DNA from: Leifsonia williamsii
Lineage (GTDB): Bacteria; Actinomycetota; Actinomycetes; Actinomycetales; Microbacteriaceae
Assembly (NCBI RefSeq): GCF_030433685.1
Contig: NZ_JAROCF010000001.1
Location: forward strand, 2,418,001-2,482,000
Direction: 5' to 3'
Length of the DNA: 64,000 bases
Every line of letters starts with the position of its first letter. Position 1 is the first letter of the stretch. Of the stretch, positions 29,738 through 37,821 are shown in pieces. Made by a program: the position numbers and the translations under genes. The notes under the pieces were generated by a model. That model searched no databases, had not been told where the DNA came from, and was given only the letters and a program-made list of their open reading frames with translations.

Positions 29738-30655
29738 CTAGCGCAGGCCGACCTCGATGCCGCGGTGGTCGCTGCCGTTGTCGGGCAGCACCGTGCTGCT
29801 GACGGTGGTCAGCCCGCGGACGAACGCGTGGTCGAGCCGGGCGAGCGGCAGCGCCGCCGGCCAGGTGAAGCCGAGGCCGAGGGCGCTGTCCGGGTTCTCG
29901 GCGAGCACGTCGGTCAGCGGAGACAGCGTGCGGTCGGTGCTCGCGGTGTTGAGGTCGCCGACGACGAGGACCCGGCCGGCGTCGTCCGCGCGGACGGTGG
30001 AGGTCAGCGCGGCCAGCATCTCGTCGCGCTGCGCGTTCTCCCCGGGGCGGACGGAGGCCAGGTGCACCGCGTACACGCTCGTCGGCGCTCCGGGCGTCGC
30101 GACGTCGACGCGCAGGGCGCGGTCCCAGCCCAGCCCGAGCGAGAGGCGCTCCTCGCCGCTCAGCGGGTAGCGGCTCCAGAGGCCGACCGTGCCGACGACC
30201 GACCGGTAGGGGTAGGCGGCGTCGAGCACGCTCTCCACCGCGGGGAGGGTCGTGCCGTCGAGCTCCTGCAGCGCGATCAGGTCGGGGGAGCGGCCGGCCA
30301 GGTCGCGTGCGATGGCGGCGGCCGACGGGTTGCCGGCCTGCACGTTCTCGCTCACGACGGTGAACGCGGGCGCTCCCGCGCTCACCGCTGGCAGGGCCGC
30401 GGCGCCGAACAGCGACCACCAGATCGCCGCGGCCGTGGCGACGGCGAGACCGGCGAACACCGACAGCCGCAGCAGCGCGCCCAGCCCGAGCAGCACGATC
30501 AGCGCGCCCGCCCAGGGGAGGAACGTCTCGATCAGGGAGGCGGCGCCCGCGGTGTCCGGCAGCGCACCGTGCCACAGCAGCAGCGCCCCGACGCCGAGCG
30601 CCGCGATCCCGGTCACGAGGCCGCGAGGGCGACGGCGGGCGCGGAGGGATGACAC
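29738..30655 (-). CDS. Membrane-anchored endonuclease/exonuclease/phosphatase (EEP) family protein
   Basis: 305 residues. Three hydrophobic segments (about 12-30, 45-62, 66-88) are followed by an external EEP domain starting FTVVSENVQAGN. LIALQELDG, VVGDLNTAST and NGSDHRGIEV hold the metal and catalytic residues (Glu, Asp-Asn and Asp-His). Substrates of such actinobacterial proteins are unknown; DNA, phospholipid or phosphoesters are possible. The start is GTG 30655, with an AATAAT hexamer 7 nt upstream on the minus strand. Confidence 0.85.
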   Translation of the reverse strand: MSSLRARRRPRGLVTGIAALGVGALLLWHGALPDTAGAASLIETFLPWAGALIVLLGLGALLRLSVFAGLAVATAAAIWWSLFGAAALPAVSAGAPAFTVVSENVQAGNPSAAAIARDLAGRSPDLIALQELDGTTLPAVESVLDAAYPYRSVVGTVGLWSRYPLSGEERLSLGLGWDRALRVDVATPGAPTSVYAVHLASVRPGENAQRDEMLAALTSTVRADDAGRVLVVGDLNTASTDRTLSPLTDVLAENPDSALGLGFTWPAALPLARLDHAFVRGLTTVSSTVLPDNGSDHRGIEVGLR

Positions 30656-30759
30656 GCGTCCGATTATTCCGGGCGCTCCGCCGAGAACCCGTGGCGGACG
30701 CTGGACGTGGTCTGCGAACTGCCCTGGCCAGCCTGGGAGGGGCGCGGTAGCGTGAGCGC

Positions 30760-31089
30760 ATGACCAGCATGTCTCTCCGGCTCGCCGAGACCATCAGCTC
30801 CTCCGGCATCAAGTCCGTCTACGGCGAGCCCGTCGTCGTCGACGGCACGACCATCGTCCCGGTCGCGGCCGTGCAGTTCGGCTTCGGCGCCGGCACCGCC
30901 GCCGAGGGCGAGGACGCCCCGGGCGGCGCGGGCGGAGGCGGCGTCGCCATCCCGTTCGGCGCGTACGTGAGCGACGAGACCGGTGTGCGCTTCCGGCCCA
31001 ACCTGATCACGCTGCTCGCGGTCGGCATCCCGTTCCTCTGGGTGGCCGGTCACGCCTGGGCGCGCGTCATCAAGGCGCTCAAGCGCTAG
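30760..31089 (+). CDS. GerW/YtfJ-like small protein
   Basis: 109 residues. LAETISSSGIKSVYGEPVVVDGTTIVPVAAVQFGFGAGT followed by a Gly-rich stretch is the pattern of the GerW (YtfJ) family, best known from sporulating Firmicutes but common in non-sporulating actinobacteria. The C-terminus (LITLLAVGIPFLWVAGHAWARV) is a membrane segment. Function here is unknown. TAGCGT at 30748-30753 ends 6 nt before ATG 30760, supporting this start over the ATG at 30769. Confidence 0.72.
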   Translation: MTSMSLRLAETISSSGIKSVYGEPVVVDGTTIVPVAAVQFGFGAGTAAEGEDAPGGAGGGGVAIPFGAYVSDETGVRFRPNLITLLAVGIPFLWVAGHAWARVIKALKR

Positions 31090-31099
31090 ACTGGCGGCG

Positions 31100-31192
31100 A
31101 ACACGGGAGTCCGGTGAGCCGGGCTGAGAGGAAGCTGCTCCAAGCTTCGACCGTCGAACCTGATCTGGGTCATGCCAGCGCAGGGAGGCATC
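31100..31192 (+). ncRNA. TPP (THI-box) riboswitch
   Basis: A complete THI element: the 5' strand ACACGGGAGTCC pairs late in the element, GGGCTGAGAGG is the conserved pyrimidine-sensing bulge region, and ACCTGATCTGGGTCATGCCAG with GCGCAGGGAGG forms the pyrophosphate-sensing helix. The variable stem GAAGCTgctccAAGCTTC lies between. It precedes the ykoE gene by about 45 nt, so binding of thiamine pyrophosphate probably shuts down the transporter, most likely by blocking translation. Confidence 0.95.
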
Positions 31193-31237
31193 TCTATATC
31201 CCGTGCCCTCTTTTCCTCGAGTGAAAGGGCACGAACA

Positions 31238-31861
31238 GTGCAGGACACCATCACGTCCACGAGCGCGCGGCCGACCGCGCGCGTCTTCCGCTGGCGCGTC
31301 GTCGACATCGTCGTCGCAAGCGTCGTCGCCGTCGCCGCCGGCGTCGTCTTCTGGGTCTGGGGCCAGGTGCAGAACCCGATCTCGGGTCCGGTCACGGCGG
31401 TGCTGCCGGGCTTCCAGGGCATCCTGAACGGCCCGTGGCTGTTCGCGGGCGTCCTGACCGCGCTCATCGTGCGCAAGCCCGGCGCGGCGCTGTACGGCGA
31501 GCTCGTCGCGGCGACGGTGTCCGCCCTGATCGGTACGCAGTGGGGATTCGCCACGCTGCTCTCCGGCCTGGTGCAGGGCCTCGGCGCCGAGATCGTCTTC
31601 GCGCTGTTCCTCTACGCGAACTGGAGGCTGCTGCCGGCCCTGCTCGCGGGCGCCGGCGCCGGTCTCGCCGAGTCGATCCTCGACCTCCTCTACTGGTACC
31701 CGGGCGCCAAGCCGGAGTTCGCCGTGGTGTACACGATCACGACCGTGATCTCGGGCGTCGTCTGCGCCGGGCTGCTGTCGTGGCTGCTGGTGCGCGCACT
31801 CGCCCGCACCGGGGCCCTCAGCCGCTTCGCCGCCGGGCGGGAAGCAGCCGGGCGGGTCTGA
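31238..31861 (+). CDS. ykoE: ECF transporter substrate-binding (S) component, YkoE family
   Basis: A 207-residue integral membrane protein with about five or six helices. VVDIVVASVVAVAAGVVFWVWGQV and FQGILNGPWLFAGVLTALIVRKPGAALYGE match YkoE, the S component of a thiamine-related (hydroxymethylpyrimidine or thiamine) ECF transporter. The TPP riboswitch directly upstream supports that substrate class. GTG 31238 follows AAAGGG. It is the first gene of ykoE-ykoD-ykoC. Confidence 0.92.
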   Translation: MQDTITSTSARPTARVFRWRVVDIVVASVVAVAAGVVFWVWGQVQNPISGPVTAVLPGFQGILNGPWLFAGVLTALIVRKPGAALYGELVAATVSALIGTQWGFATLLSGLVQGLGAEIVFALFLYANWRLLPALLAGAGAGLAESILDLLYWYPGAKPEFAVVYTITTVISGVVCAGLLSWLLVRALARTGALSRFAAGREAAGRV

Positions 31862-31865
31862 CGCC

Positions 31866-33410
31866 GTGCCGCACCAGGGACAGCCGGTCCCTGCCGCCGT
31901 CCGGGTCGACGGCTGGGGCTGGCGCTACTCCGCACGGGCCGCGTGGGCGGTGCGCGAGCTGACGCTGCGCGTCGAGCCGGGCGAGCGCGTGCTGCTGCTC
32001 GGAGCCTCCGGCGCCGGCAAGAGCACCGTGCTCGCCGGGCTGGCGGGCGTGCTGGGCGGCGAGGACGACGGCGAGTCGGCCGGCGCACTGCTGGTCGACG
32101 GCCGCGACCCCGCCCGGGCACGCGGGGTGTCCGGGCTGCTGCTGCAGGACCCCGACGCCCAGGTGATCCTCGCGCGCGTCGGCGACGACGTGGCGTTCGG
32201 CTGCGAGAACCTCGGCGTTCCCCGGGCCGAGATCTGGCCGCGGGTGCGTACGGCCCTCGACGCGGTGGGGCTCGACCTGCCGCTGGAGCATCCGACCGCT
32301 GCGCTCTCGGGCGGGCAGAAGCAGCGCCTCGGGCTGGCCGGTCTGCTCGCCATGCGTCCTGGTCTGCTGCTGCTCGACGAGCCCACCGCGAACCTCGATC
32401 CAGAGGGTGTGGCGGAGGTCAGGGAGGCGGTGGGCGCTGCACTCGCGGCCACCGGCGCGACCTTCATCGTCGTGGAGCACCGGGTCGCGGTGTGGCGCGA
32501 CCTCGTGGACCGCGTGGTCGTGCTGGGCGCGGACGGCGGCGTGCTCGCCGATGGCGCGCCCGACGCTGTGCTCGCGGATGCGGCCGGCGTGCTGCGCGCG
32601 GCGGGGGTGTGGCTGCCGGACGCCGCCGTGCCCGAGCCTCCCGTCGTCGTGCCGGGGGAGCGGCTGCTCAGCGCCGAGGCTCTGGCCTTCGGCCGCGGCC
32701 CCGCGGTCGTCCGCCGGCGCCGCCGGCGACCCGCCCGCAGCGACCGCTCCGTCGACGGAGCCGCGCTGCACGCGCTGCCCGACCGCGTCGACCTGACGCT
32801 CGCCGAGGGCTCCGCCCTCGCGCTCACCGGGAGGAACGGCGCCGGCAAGTCGACGCTGGCCCTCACGCTCGGCGGACTGCTCCCTCCCCTCGACGGGCGG
32901 CTGGAGGCGGAAGCACTGCTCGCCGCCGGCGCCGCGCACGAGCCGTCCCAGTGGCGGTCGCGCGAGCTGCTCACCCGCATCGGGAGCGTGTTCCAGAATC
33001 CCGAGCACCAGCTCCTCGCCTCCACCGTCCGTGACGAGCTGGCCGCGGGGCCGCGCGCCCTCGGGCTGCCCGACGACGAGGTGCGGCGCCGGGTCGACGA
33101 GCTGCTGGATCGGCTGCGGCTGGCAGCGCTGGCCGACGCCAACCCGTTCACCCTCTCGGGTGGCCAGAAGCGGAGGCTGTCGGTCGCGACCGCGCTGGCG
33201 ACGCGTCCGCGGATCCTCGTGCTCGACGAACCGACCTTCGGGCAGGATGCGAACACCTGGGCCGGGCTGGTGGAGACGATCGCCGGGCTGCGCCGCGAGG
33301 GCCACGCCGTCGTCACCGCCACGCACGACGCCGAGTTCGTGGCGGCGATCGGCGCCGAGAGCCTCCGCCTCGGAGCGGGTCGGGAAGCGGGCCAGGGGGT
33401 GGTCGCGTGA
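31866..33410 (+). CDS. ykoD: ECF transporter fused ATPase, YkoD type
   Basis: 514 residues with two ABC ATPase domains in one chain. The first has Walker A GASGAGKST (about residue 50), signature LSGGQKQR and Walker B LLLLDEPTANLD. The second has GRNGAGKST (about 325), LSGGQKRR and ILVLDEPTFGQD. A linker of about 40 residues rich in Arg/Pro separates them. It powers uptake by YkoE and YkoC. GTG 31866 is 4 nt after ykoE; no strong ribosome site, so coupling is likely. Confidence 0.93.
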   Translation: MPHQGQPVPAAVRVDGWGWRYSARAAWAVRELTLRVEPGERVLLLGASGAGKSTVLAGLAGVLGGEDDGESAGALLVDGRDPARARGVSGLLLQDPDAQVILARVGDDVAFGCENLGVPRAEIWPRVRTALDAVGLDLPLEHPTAALSGGQKQRLGLAGLLAMRPGLLLLDEPTANLDPEGVAEVREAVGAALAATGATFIVVEHRVAVWRDLVDRVVVLGADGGVLADGAPDAVLADAAGVLRAAGVWLPDAAVPEPPVVVPGERLLSAEALAFGRGPAVVRRRRRRPARSDRSVDGAALHALPDRVDLTLAEGSALALTGRNGAGKSTLALTLGGLLPPLDGRLEAEALLAAGAAHEPSQWRSRELLTRIGSVFQNPEHQLLASTVRDELAAGPRALGLPDDEVRRRVDELLDRLRLAALADANPFTLSGGQKRRLSVATALATRPRILVLDEPTFGQDANTWAGLVETIAGLRREGHAVVTATHDAEFVAAIGAESLRLGAGREAGQGVVA

Positions 33411-34186
33411 CGCTCCTCGAACCGGTCAGGCAGGGTCCGCTCACGACGCTCAACCCGGTCGCCAAGCTGGGCGCCGCGCTGATCGTGACCGTGGTGCTGC
33501 TGGTCTCGATCGATCCGGTGTCCGCGCTGGTGGCGCTCGTGCTGGAGCTTGTGCTGCTGGCCTTCGCGCGCCTCCCCGTCCGGGTGGTGGTCGCCCGCAC
33601 GGCGCCGCTGTGGATCGCGGCGCCGCTCGCCGGTCTGACGACCGCGCTGTACGGCGCCTCCAGCGGCACGGTGTACCTGCAGTGGTGGGCGGTGGAGGTG
33701 AGCCAGGGCTCCCTGGAGCTCGCGCTCGCGACCATGCTGCGCATCCTGGCGATCGGTCTGCCCGCTGTGCTGCTGTTCGTGACCATCGACCCGACCGACC
33801 TCGCCGACGGTCTCGCGCAGCTGCTGCGGCTGCCCGCGCGCTTCGTGCTGGGCGGACTCGCCGGCCTCCGGCTGGTCGGGCTGTTCGTGGACGACTGGCG
33901 CGCGCTCACTCTTGCCCGCCGGGCGCGCGGGGTGGCCGAGAGCGGTGCCCTGCGGCGGCTGCTCGGCCAGTCGTTCGCGCTGTTCGTCCTCTCGATCCGC
34001 CGCGGCACCAAGCTGGCGACGGCGATGGAGGCGCGCGGCTTCGGGGCGACCGGCGCCCGGACCTGGGCACGGCCGTCGACCTTCCGCGGCCGCGACTGGG
34101 CGGCTCTGGTGGTCGCGGCGGCGGTCGCGACCGCGGCCGTGTCGGTAGCGGTCGCCGTGGGGAGCTGGAATGCGTTCGGACACTGA
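33407..34186 (+). CDS. ykoC: ECF transporter transmembrane (T) component
   Basis: 259 residues. It begins TLNPVAKLGAALIVTVVLLVSIDPVSALVALVLELVLL, the standard EcfT N-terminus with four to five membrane segments. The coupling-helix region carries the Ala-Arg-Gly type motif in LTLARRARGV and ATAMEARGFGATGART. It joins the fused ATPase to YkoE. GTG 33407 overlaps the ykoD stop (GTGA). Confidence 0.92.
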   Translation: MTLLEPVRQGPLTTLNPVAKLGAALIVTVVLLVSIDPVSALVALVLELVLLAFARLPVRVVVARTAPLWIAAPLAGLTTALYGASSGTVYLQWWAVEVSQGSLELALATMLRILAIGLPAVLLFVTIDPTDLADGLAQLLRLPARFVLGGLAGLRLVGLFVDDWRALTLARRARGVAESGALRRLLGQSFALFVLSIRRGTKLATAMEARGFGATGARTWARPSTFRGRDWAALVVAAAVATAAVSVAVAVGSWNAFGH

Positions 34187-34802
34187 CCAGCAGGGCGCCG
34201 ATCTGAGGGGCGTCGAAGCGGCGGAGGCCCTGTTCGCCGGGGTACGGGACGCCGCTCGTCGCGCGGGGAGCCGGCCGGTCGTCGTGCTGATCGACGGTCC
34301 GAGCGGAGCGGGCAAGAGCTCGCTCGCGGACGAGCTGGTCGCGGCCTGGCCCGCGGCCGGGACCCCACGCCTGGTGCGCATGGACGAGCTGTATCCCGGC
34401 TGGGACGGCCTCGACGCCGGCTCCGCCGCCCTCGGCGGCGACCTCCTCGCTCCGCTGCGCCAGGGCGGCACCGGCCACTACCGGCGCTGGGACTGGGTGC
34501 GCGACCGGCCGGCCGAGCCGGTGGCGGTGGACGCGGAGGAGCCCGTCGTGGTGGAGGGCTGCGGCACGCTGGCCGCGGCGAACCTCCCGTACGCCGACCT
34601 CACCGTGTGGCTCGACGCCGACGACGCCCTCCGCAAGCGCCGGGCCCTGGAGCGCGACGGCGAGGTGTTCGCGCGAGAGTGGGACCGCTGGCAGGCGCAG
34701 TTCGAGCGCTACGTCGAGCGGGAGCACCCGCGGGAAGCGGCGATGCTGCGGCTTGACGTCACGAGCAGGCCGCTCGGCGGGCTGCTGGCCGGTCGGGGCT
34801 GA
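34170..34802 (+). CDS. P-loop kinase, uridine-kinase-like
   Basis: 210 residues. Walker A IDGPSGAGKSSLADEL is at about residues 42-57. VRMDELYPGWDGLD and the late VVVEGCGTL and VWLDADDALRKRRALERDGEVF resemble uridine kinase / (d)NMP-kinase-like proteins. It overlaps ykoC by 17 nt and has its own GGGGAG site, so it belongs to the TPP-regulated operon. A link with thiamine salvage is possible but unproven; the substrate is unknown. Confidence 0.8.
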   Translation: MRSDTDQQGADLRGVEAAEALFAGVRDAARRAGSRPVVVLIDGPSGAGKSSLADELVAAWPAAGTPRLVRMDELYPGWDGLDAGSAALGGDLLAPLRQGGTGHYRRWDWVRDRPAEPVAVDAEEPVVVEGCGTLAAANLPYADLTVWLDADDALRKRRALERDGEVFAREWDRWQAQFERYVEREHPREAAMLRLDVTSRPLGGLLAGRG

Positions 34803-34857
34803 AGGTCCGCGGCCCGGCGACTCCACCATCCGGTAGCGGAGGACTAACGTTGACGTC

Positions 34858-35139
34858 ATGACCGACAGCACGCACTCCGACCCCGAATACATCGTCGAGT
34901 TCGCCGACGGCCCCCTGGCCGGGCAGACGGACCGCCGGTTCCTGGTCGACGGCAAGGTGGACGACCGCATCGGCGTCGTCGCCGCCGTCGAGGGCCTGGA
35001 GTCCACGTTCTGGTACATCGCGGGCGATGAGCGCACCGTCGGCCAGCTGAAGCACGTCACCTACCACTTCGACGCCCCCGACAGCGACCCGGTCGAGGCC
35101 GACCAGGAGGACGAGTCCATCTTCGGCTACGGGGCCTGA
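34858..35139 (+). CDS. Small acidic hypothetical protein
   Basis: 93 residues, not recognised. It is acidic (YIVEFADGPLAGQTDRRFLVDGKVDDRIGVVAAVEG) and ends DSDPVEADQEDESIFGYGA. It probably folds as a small beta-rich domain. No membrane or metal motif. TAACGT at 34845-34850 ends 7 nt before ATG 34858, so it has its own promoter and probably a leaderless mRNA. Confidence 0.68.
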   Translation: MTDSTHSDPEYIVEFADGPLAGQTDRRFLVDGKVDDRIGVVAAVEGLESTFWYIAGDERTVGQLKHVTYHFDAPDSDPVEADQEDESIFGYGA

Positions 35140-35188
35140 GCTCCGCACTCCGACGACTCCGGCGCCTCGCGCGCCCGGCGCCTCCCGG

Positions 35189-35542
35189 CTAGGCCCAGCC
35201 CAGCTCGTGGAGGCGTTCGTCGTCGATGCCGTAGTAGTGCGCGATCTCGTGCACGAGCGTGATGTGGATCTCGTCGCGCAGCTCGTCCTCGTCGGCGCTG
35301 ATCGTGAGGAGCGGCTCCCGGTACAGGATGATGCGGTCCGGCATCTCGCCGAAGCCGTAGCGGTCGCGTTCGGTGAGCGCGACGCCGTCGTACAGCCCGA
35401 GCAGGTCGAGGGAGCCGTCCTCCGGGCGGTCCTCCACGACGAACACGACGTTGTCGAGGCCGTCGACCATCTCGTCGGGGAGCTGATCGAGCTCGTCGGT
35501 GACGATCGTCTCGAACGCCTCCTCGTCCAGCTCCAGCGCCAT
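35189..35542 (-). CDS. Metallopeptidase-like zincin, short actinobacterial family
   Basis: 117 residues. The HExxH motif is HEIAHYYGI near residue 99, with a downstream acidic/His segment. DEAFETIVTDELDQLPDEMVDGLDNVVFVVED and LLGLYDGVALTERDRYG are conserved in the small minimal-gluzincin family (PF06262-like) that is widespread in actinobacteria. Whether it is an active protease is unknown. ATG 35542 overlaps the stop of the upstream gene. Confidence 0.85.
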   Translation of the reverse strand: MALELDEEAFETIVTDELDQLPDEMVDGLDNVVFVVEDRPEDGSLDLLGLYDGVALTERDRYGFGEMPDRIILYREPLLTISADEDELRDEIHITLVHEIAHYYGIDDERLHELGWA

Positions 35543-36609
35543 CACCAGGCCCCGGCGACGGCCGCGTGGAGGTCGAGCAGCGCTGCGGTGCGCTCGCTCG
35601 GCCCGCGACCGAAGCCGCACTCGGTCGCCACGCCGAAGCGGGGTTGGGCGGTCGCGGCGGCGCGGGCACGACGCCCTGCACCCTCCACACCGTCCTCATG
35701 GTGCAGGAGGCCGAGGTACAGCTCGGTGCCCGTCGGCACGTCGACGTCGGCGAGGGGCGCGAAGTACGCGTCGTCGTCGCGGTCGATCGGCACAGGGAGG
35801 TGCACCCAGGCGATCGGGCGCGCGGCGCCGTCGAGGATGCCGCGGGTGACGGCCGCGAGGTAGCCGGCGTCGGCCGGCTGCACGAAGTGGTGCTCCTCCA
35901 CGTCGCCGTAGCAGAGGTGGTAGCCGACGTGAACGTCGTCGGGGACGGCGGCCGCCTGACGGAGCGCGCGCTCGATCACGCCGCCGAGCACGTCGTCGAA
36001 CCACGGCTCGATGCGGCCCTCGAGGAGCGCGAACTCCACGGCGGTGTCCCACTGGATGGCGAGGTCCTCGTGCGGGATGCCGGCGACGATCCGGTCGAGC
36101 TCGCCCAGCAGCGCGCGTTCGTACGCGGGCTCGACGGCGGCGCGGTCCTCGGGGACGATGAAGGCGCCGGTGACGGCGGCGGGCGTCGGCAGCGAGACCT
36201 GGAATCGGACTCCCGCCGGGATCGCGCCCTCCTCGCGCAGTCGGGTGAAGGTCGCGTACGAGTCGAGCGCCGCGTCGGCGTAGCCGAGGTCGGGGAAGAC
36301 CAGCTCGTCCGCCGTGACGCCGTCGTCGAGCCGGAAGGGCCGGCCGTCGAAGATCTCGCGCAGGTAGTAGGGCTCGACGGGGATGCGCGAGAGCCCCGTC
36401 ATGCTGTCGAAGCGCCTGGTCTGGAACTGGATCCAGTAGAACCGCTCGCCGACCTCCCCATCCGGGATGCGGTGGAGGCGGTCGCCGAGGCGGGCGCTGA
36501 CGGCGCGGAACACGCTCTCCGCGTCGGGCAGGTTGACGCTGCCGACGAGGTGCGCGCCGCGGATGACGGGGCTGCTGGCGACCGGGTCGGTCGCGTCGGG
36601 GGTGCTCAC
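35542..36609 (-). CDS. Conserved protein of the UROD/MetE-like superfamily
   Basis: 355 residues. HLVGSVNLPDAESVFRAVSARLGDRLHRIPDGEVGERFYWIQFQ and the C-terminal HLCYGDVEEHHFVQPADAGYL look like the TIM-barrel of cobalamin-independent methionine synthase relatives, but the N-terminal half of MetE is absent. HLCYGD may hold metal ligands. Reaction unknown. GTG 36609 is chosen because TAGACT on the minus strand (36617-36622) ends 7 nt upstream. It is coupled to the zincin gene (1-nt overlap). Confidence 0.72.
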   Translation of the reverse strand: MSTPDATDPVASSPVIRGAHLVGSVNLPDAESVFRAVSARLGDRLHRIPDGEVGERFYWIQFQTRRFDSMTGLSRIPVEPYYLREIFDGRPFRLDDGVTADELVFPDLGYADAALDSYATFTRLREEGAIPAGVRFQVSLPTPAAVTGAFIVPEDRAAVEPAYERALLGELDRIVAGIPHEDLAIQWDTAVEFALLEGRIEPWFDDVLGGVIERALRQAAAVPDDVHVGYHLCYGDVEEHHFVQPADAGYLAAVTRGILDGAARPIAWVHLPVPIDRDDDAYFAPLADVDVPTGTELYLGLLHHEDGVEGAGRRARAAATAQPRFGVATECGFGRGPSERTAALLDLHAAVAGAW

Positions 36610-36679
36610 CCGCGGGAGTCTACCGGCGCCGGGCGCCGGCGGACCCCCGCGGATGTCGCGGTGCGGGCGGAGTCGAGGC

Positions 36680-37498
36680 TCAGTACCAGTTGACGGACTC
36701 GGAGTGCGACCAGGCCGAGCACGGCGTGCCGTAGGAGCGCGCGATGTAGTCGAGGCCCCACTTGATCTGCGTGGTCGCGTTGGTGGCCCAGTCGGAGCCG
36801 AAGCTCGCCATCTTGCTGCCGGGGAGCGCCTGCGGGATGCCGGTCGCGCCGCTGCCGGCGTTGTACGCCTGATAGTTCCAGCCGGACTCCTTGGCCCAGA
36901 GGCTGCTGAGGCACGAGAACTGGTCGCCGCCCCAGCCGTACTGCGAGGAGGCGATGCTCGCCGCGACGGACTTGGCGCTGTCGGGCGTGTTCGCGGCGGC
37001 GGCGGCCTCCGCTGCGGCCTGGGCGGCGGCGGCCTCTGCGGCGGCCTTGGCGGCAGCTGCTGCGGCGGCGGCCTCTGCAGCCTTGCGGTCGGCCTCGACA
37101 CCGGCGGCGGAGAGGGCGTCGGCGGCGGCCTTGGTGCTGTCGATCGACTTGCGGAGCGCGGAGTCGTCGAGCTTGGTGAAGCTGCCGAGCCCGGCGATGG
37201 CCAGTTTGGCGGCCGAGGCGTCGGTCTTGGTCTCGTTGGCGGAGACGGTCGCCTGCGCCGAGCTGAGCGTCTGCTGCGCCTCCTTCTCGAGGCGGCTGCG
37301 CACGATGGACTCGTAGACGCCGAGCTGGTCGTGGTGGAGGCCGGTGGACTGCGAGAGCTCCCTGGTCTCCTTCTCGTTCTGCTGCGCCGCCATCGCGGGG
37401 GCGATGAGGCTGGCGGACATGAGCACCGTGGCGGCGCCGGTGACGATGCGGCCGAAGGTGACGTTGTTCTTGACGGTGTGACGGATCGTGTTGAGCAT
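36680..37498 (-). CDS. Secreted transglycosylase-like protein
   Basis: 272 residues. Residues 1-37 form a signal peptide ending APAMA. A long Ala/Glu/Lys-rich stretch (about 40-185) is probably a coiled coil. The C-terminal domain WGGDQFSCLSSLWAKESGWNYQAYN, then TGIPQALPGSKMASFGSDWATNATTQIKWGLDYIARSYGTPCSAW, is a lytic-transglycosylase-like domain with the catalytic Glu in AKESGW, also described as the aggregation-promoting factor C-terminal domain. It probably trims peptidoglycan during growth. The leader upstream is unusually long. Confidence 0.85.
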   Translation of the reverse strand: MLNTIRHTVKNNVTFGRIVTGAATVLMSASLIAPAMAAQQNEKETRELSQSTGLHHDQLGVYESIVRSRLEKEAQQTLSSAQATVSANETKTDASAAKLAIAGLGSFTKLDDSALRKSIDSTKAAADALSAAGVEADRKAAEAAAAAAAAKAAAEAAAAQAAAEAAAAANTPDSAKSVAASIASSQYGWGGDQFSCLSSLWAKESGWNYQAYNAGSGATGIPQALPGSKMASFGSDWATNATTQIKWGLDYIARSYGTPCSAWSHSESVNWY

Positions 37499-37821
37499 GT
37501 GTTTCCTGGATCGGGCTTCCCCGCATACCGGACGCGCCCGACTCCGGGCGCACGGCGGGACCGCGTGAAGCGGCGTCCCGGCGGGCTGGCAGCCGCACCG
37601 GCACGTGCGGAATCGGCGGTGGACCCTGCGGGTCCCGACGAGGCGCGTGCGGCGCGGGTGTGCCGGCCGTCCGGGGGGAGTGGACCCAGCTCAGGGTCTG
37701 CGTTCAGTGGTGGGGGTGAGCTGGTGGTCGGCACCGACGGCATCCGATCGCCGTCGAGAAGCCACCCTAGGCGCGGTTTCTGGACGGTTCGGGCACGGAG
37801 CCTGGCAAAGTCGTGTACACG
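37499..37821 (-). other. 323-bp non-coding stretch, probable long 5' leader of the transglycosylase gene
   Basis: No gene is visible between the MFS stop and the transglycosylase start. The stretch, read on the minus strand, contains several potential stems (for example around 37560-37680) and no TANNNT box close to the ATG, so the mRNA probably has a long leader. Cell-wall hydrolase genes in actinobacteria often carry a ydaO (cyclic di-AMP) riboswitch, but I could not match its core motifs here. Confidence 0.45.

Noticed and set aside
37499..37821. ydaO (c-di-AMP) riboswitch
   Set aside because: Expected from the gene type, but I could not align the conserved core, so it is reported only as an unresolved leader.
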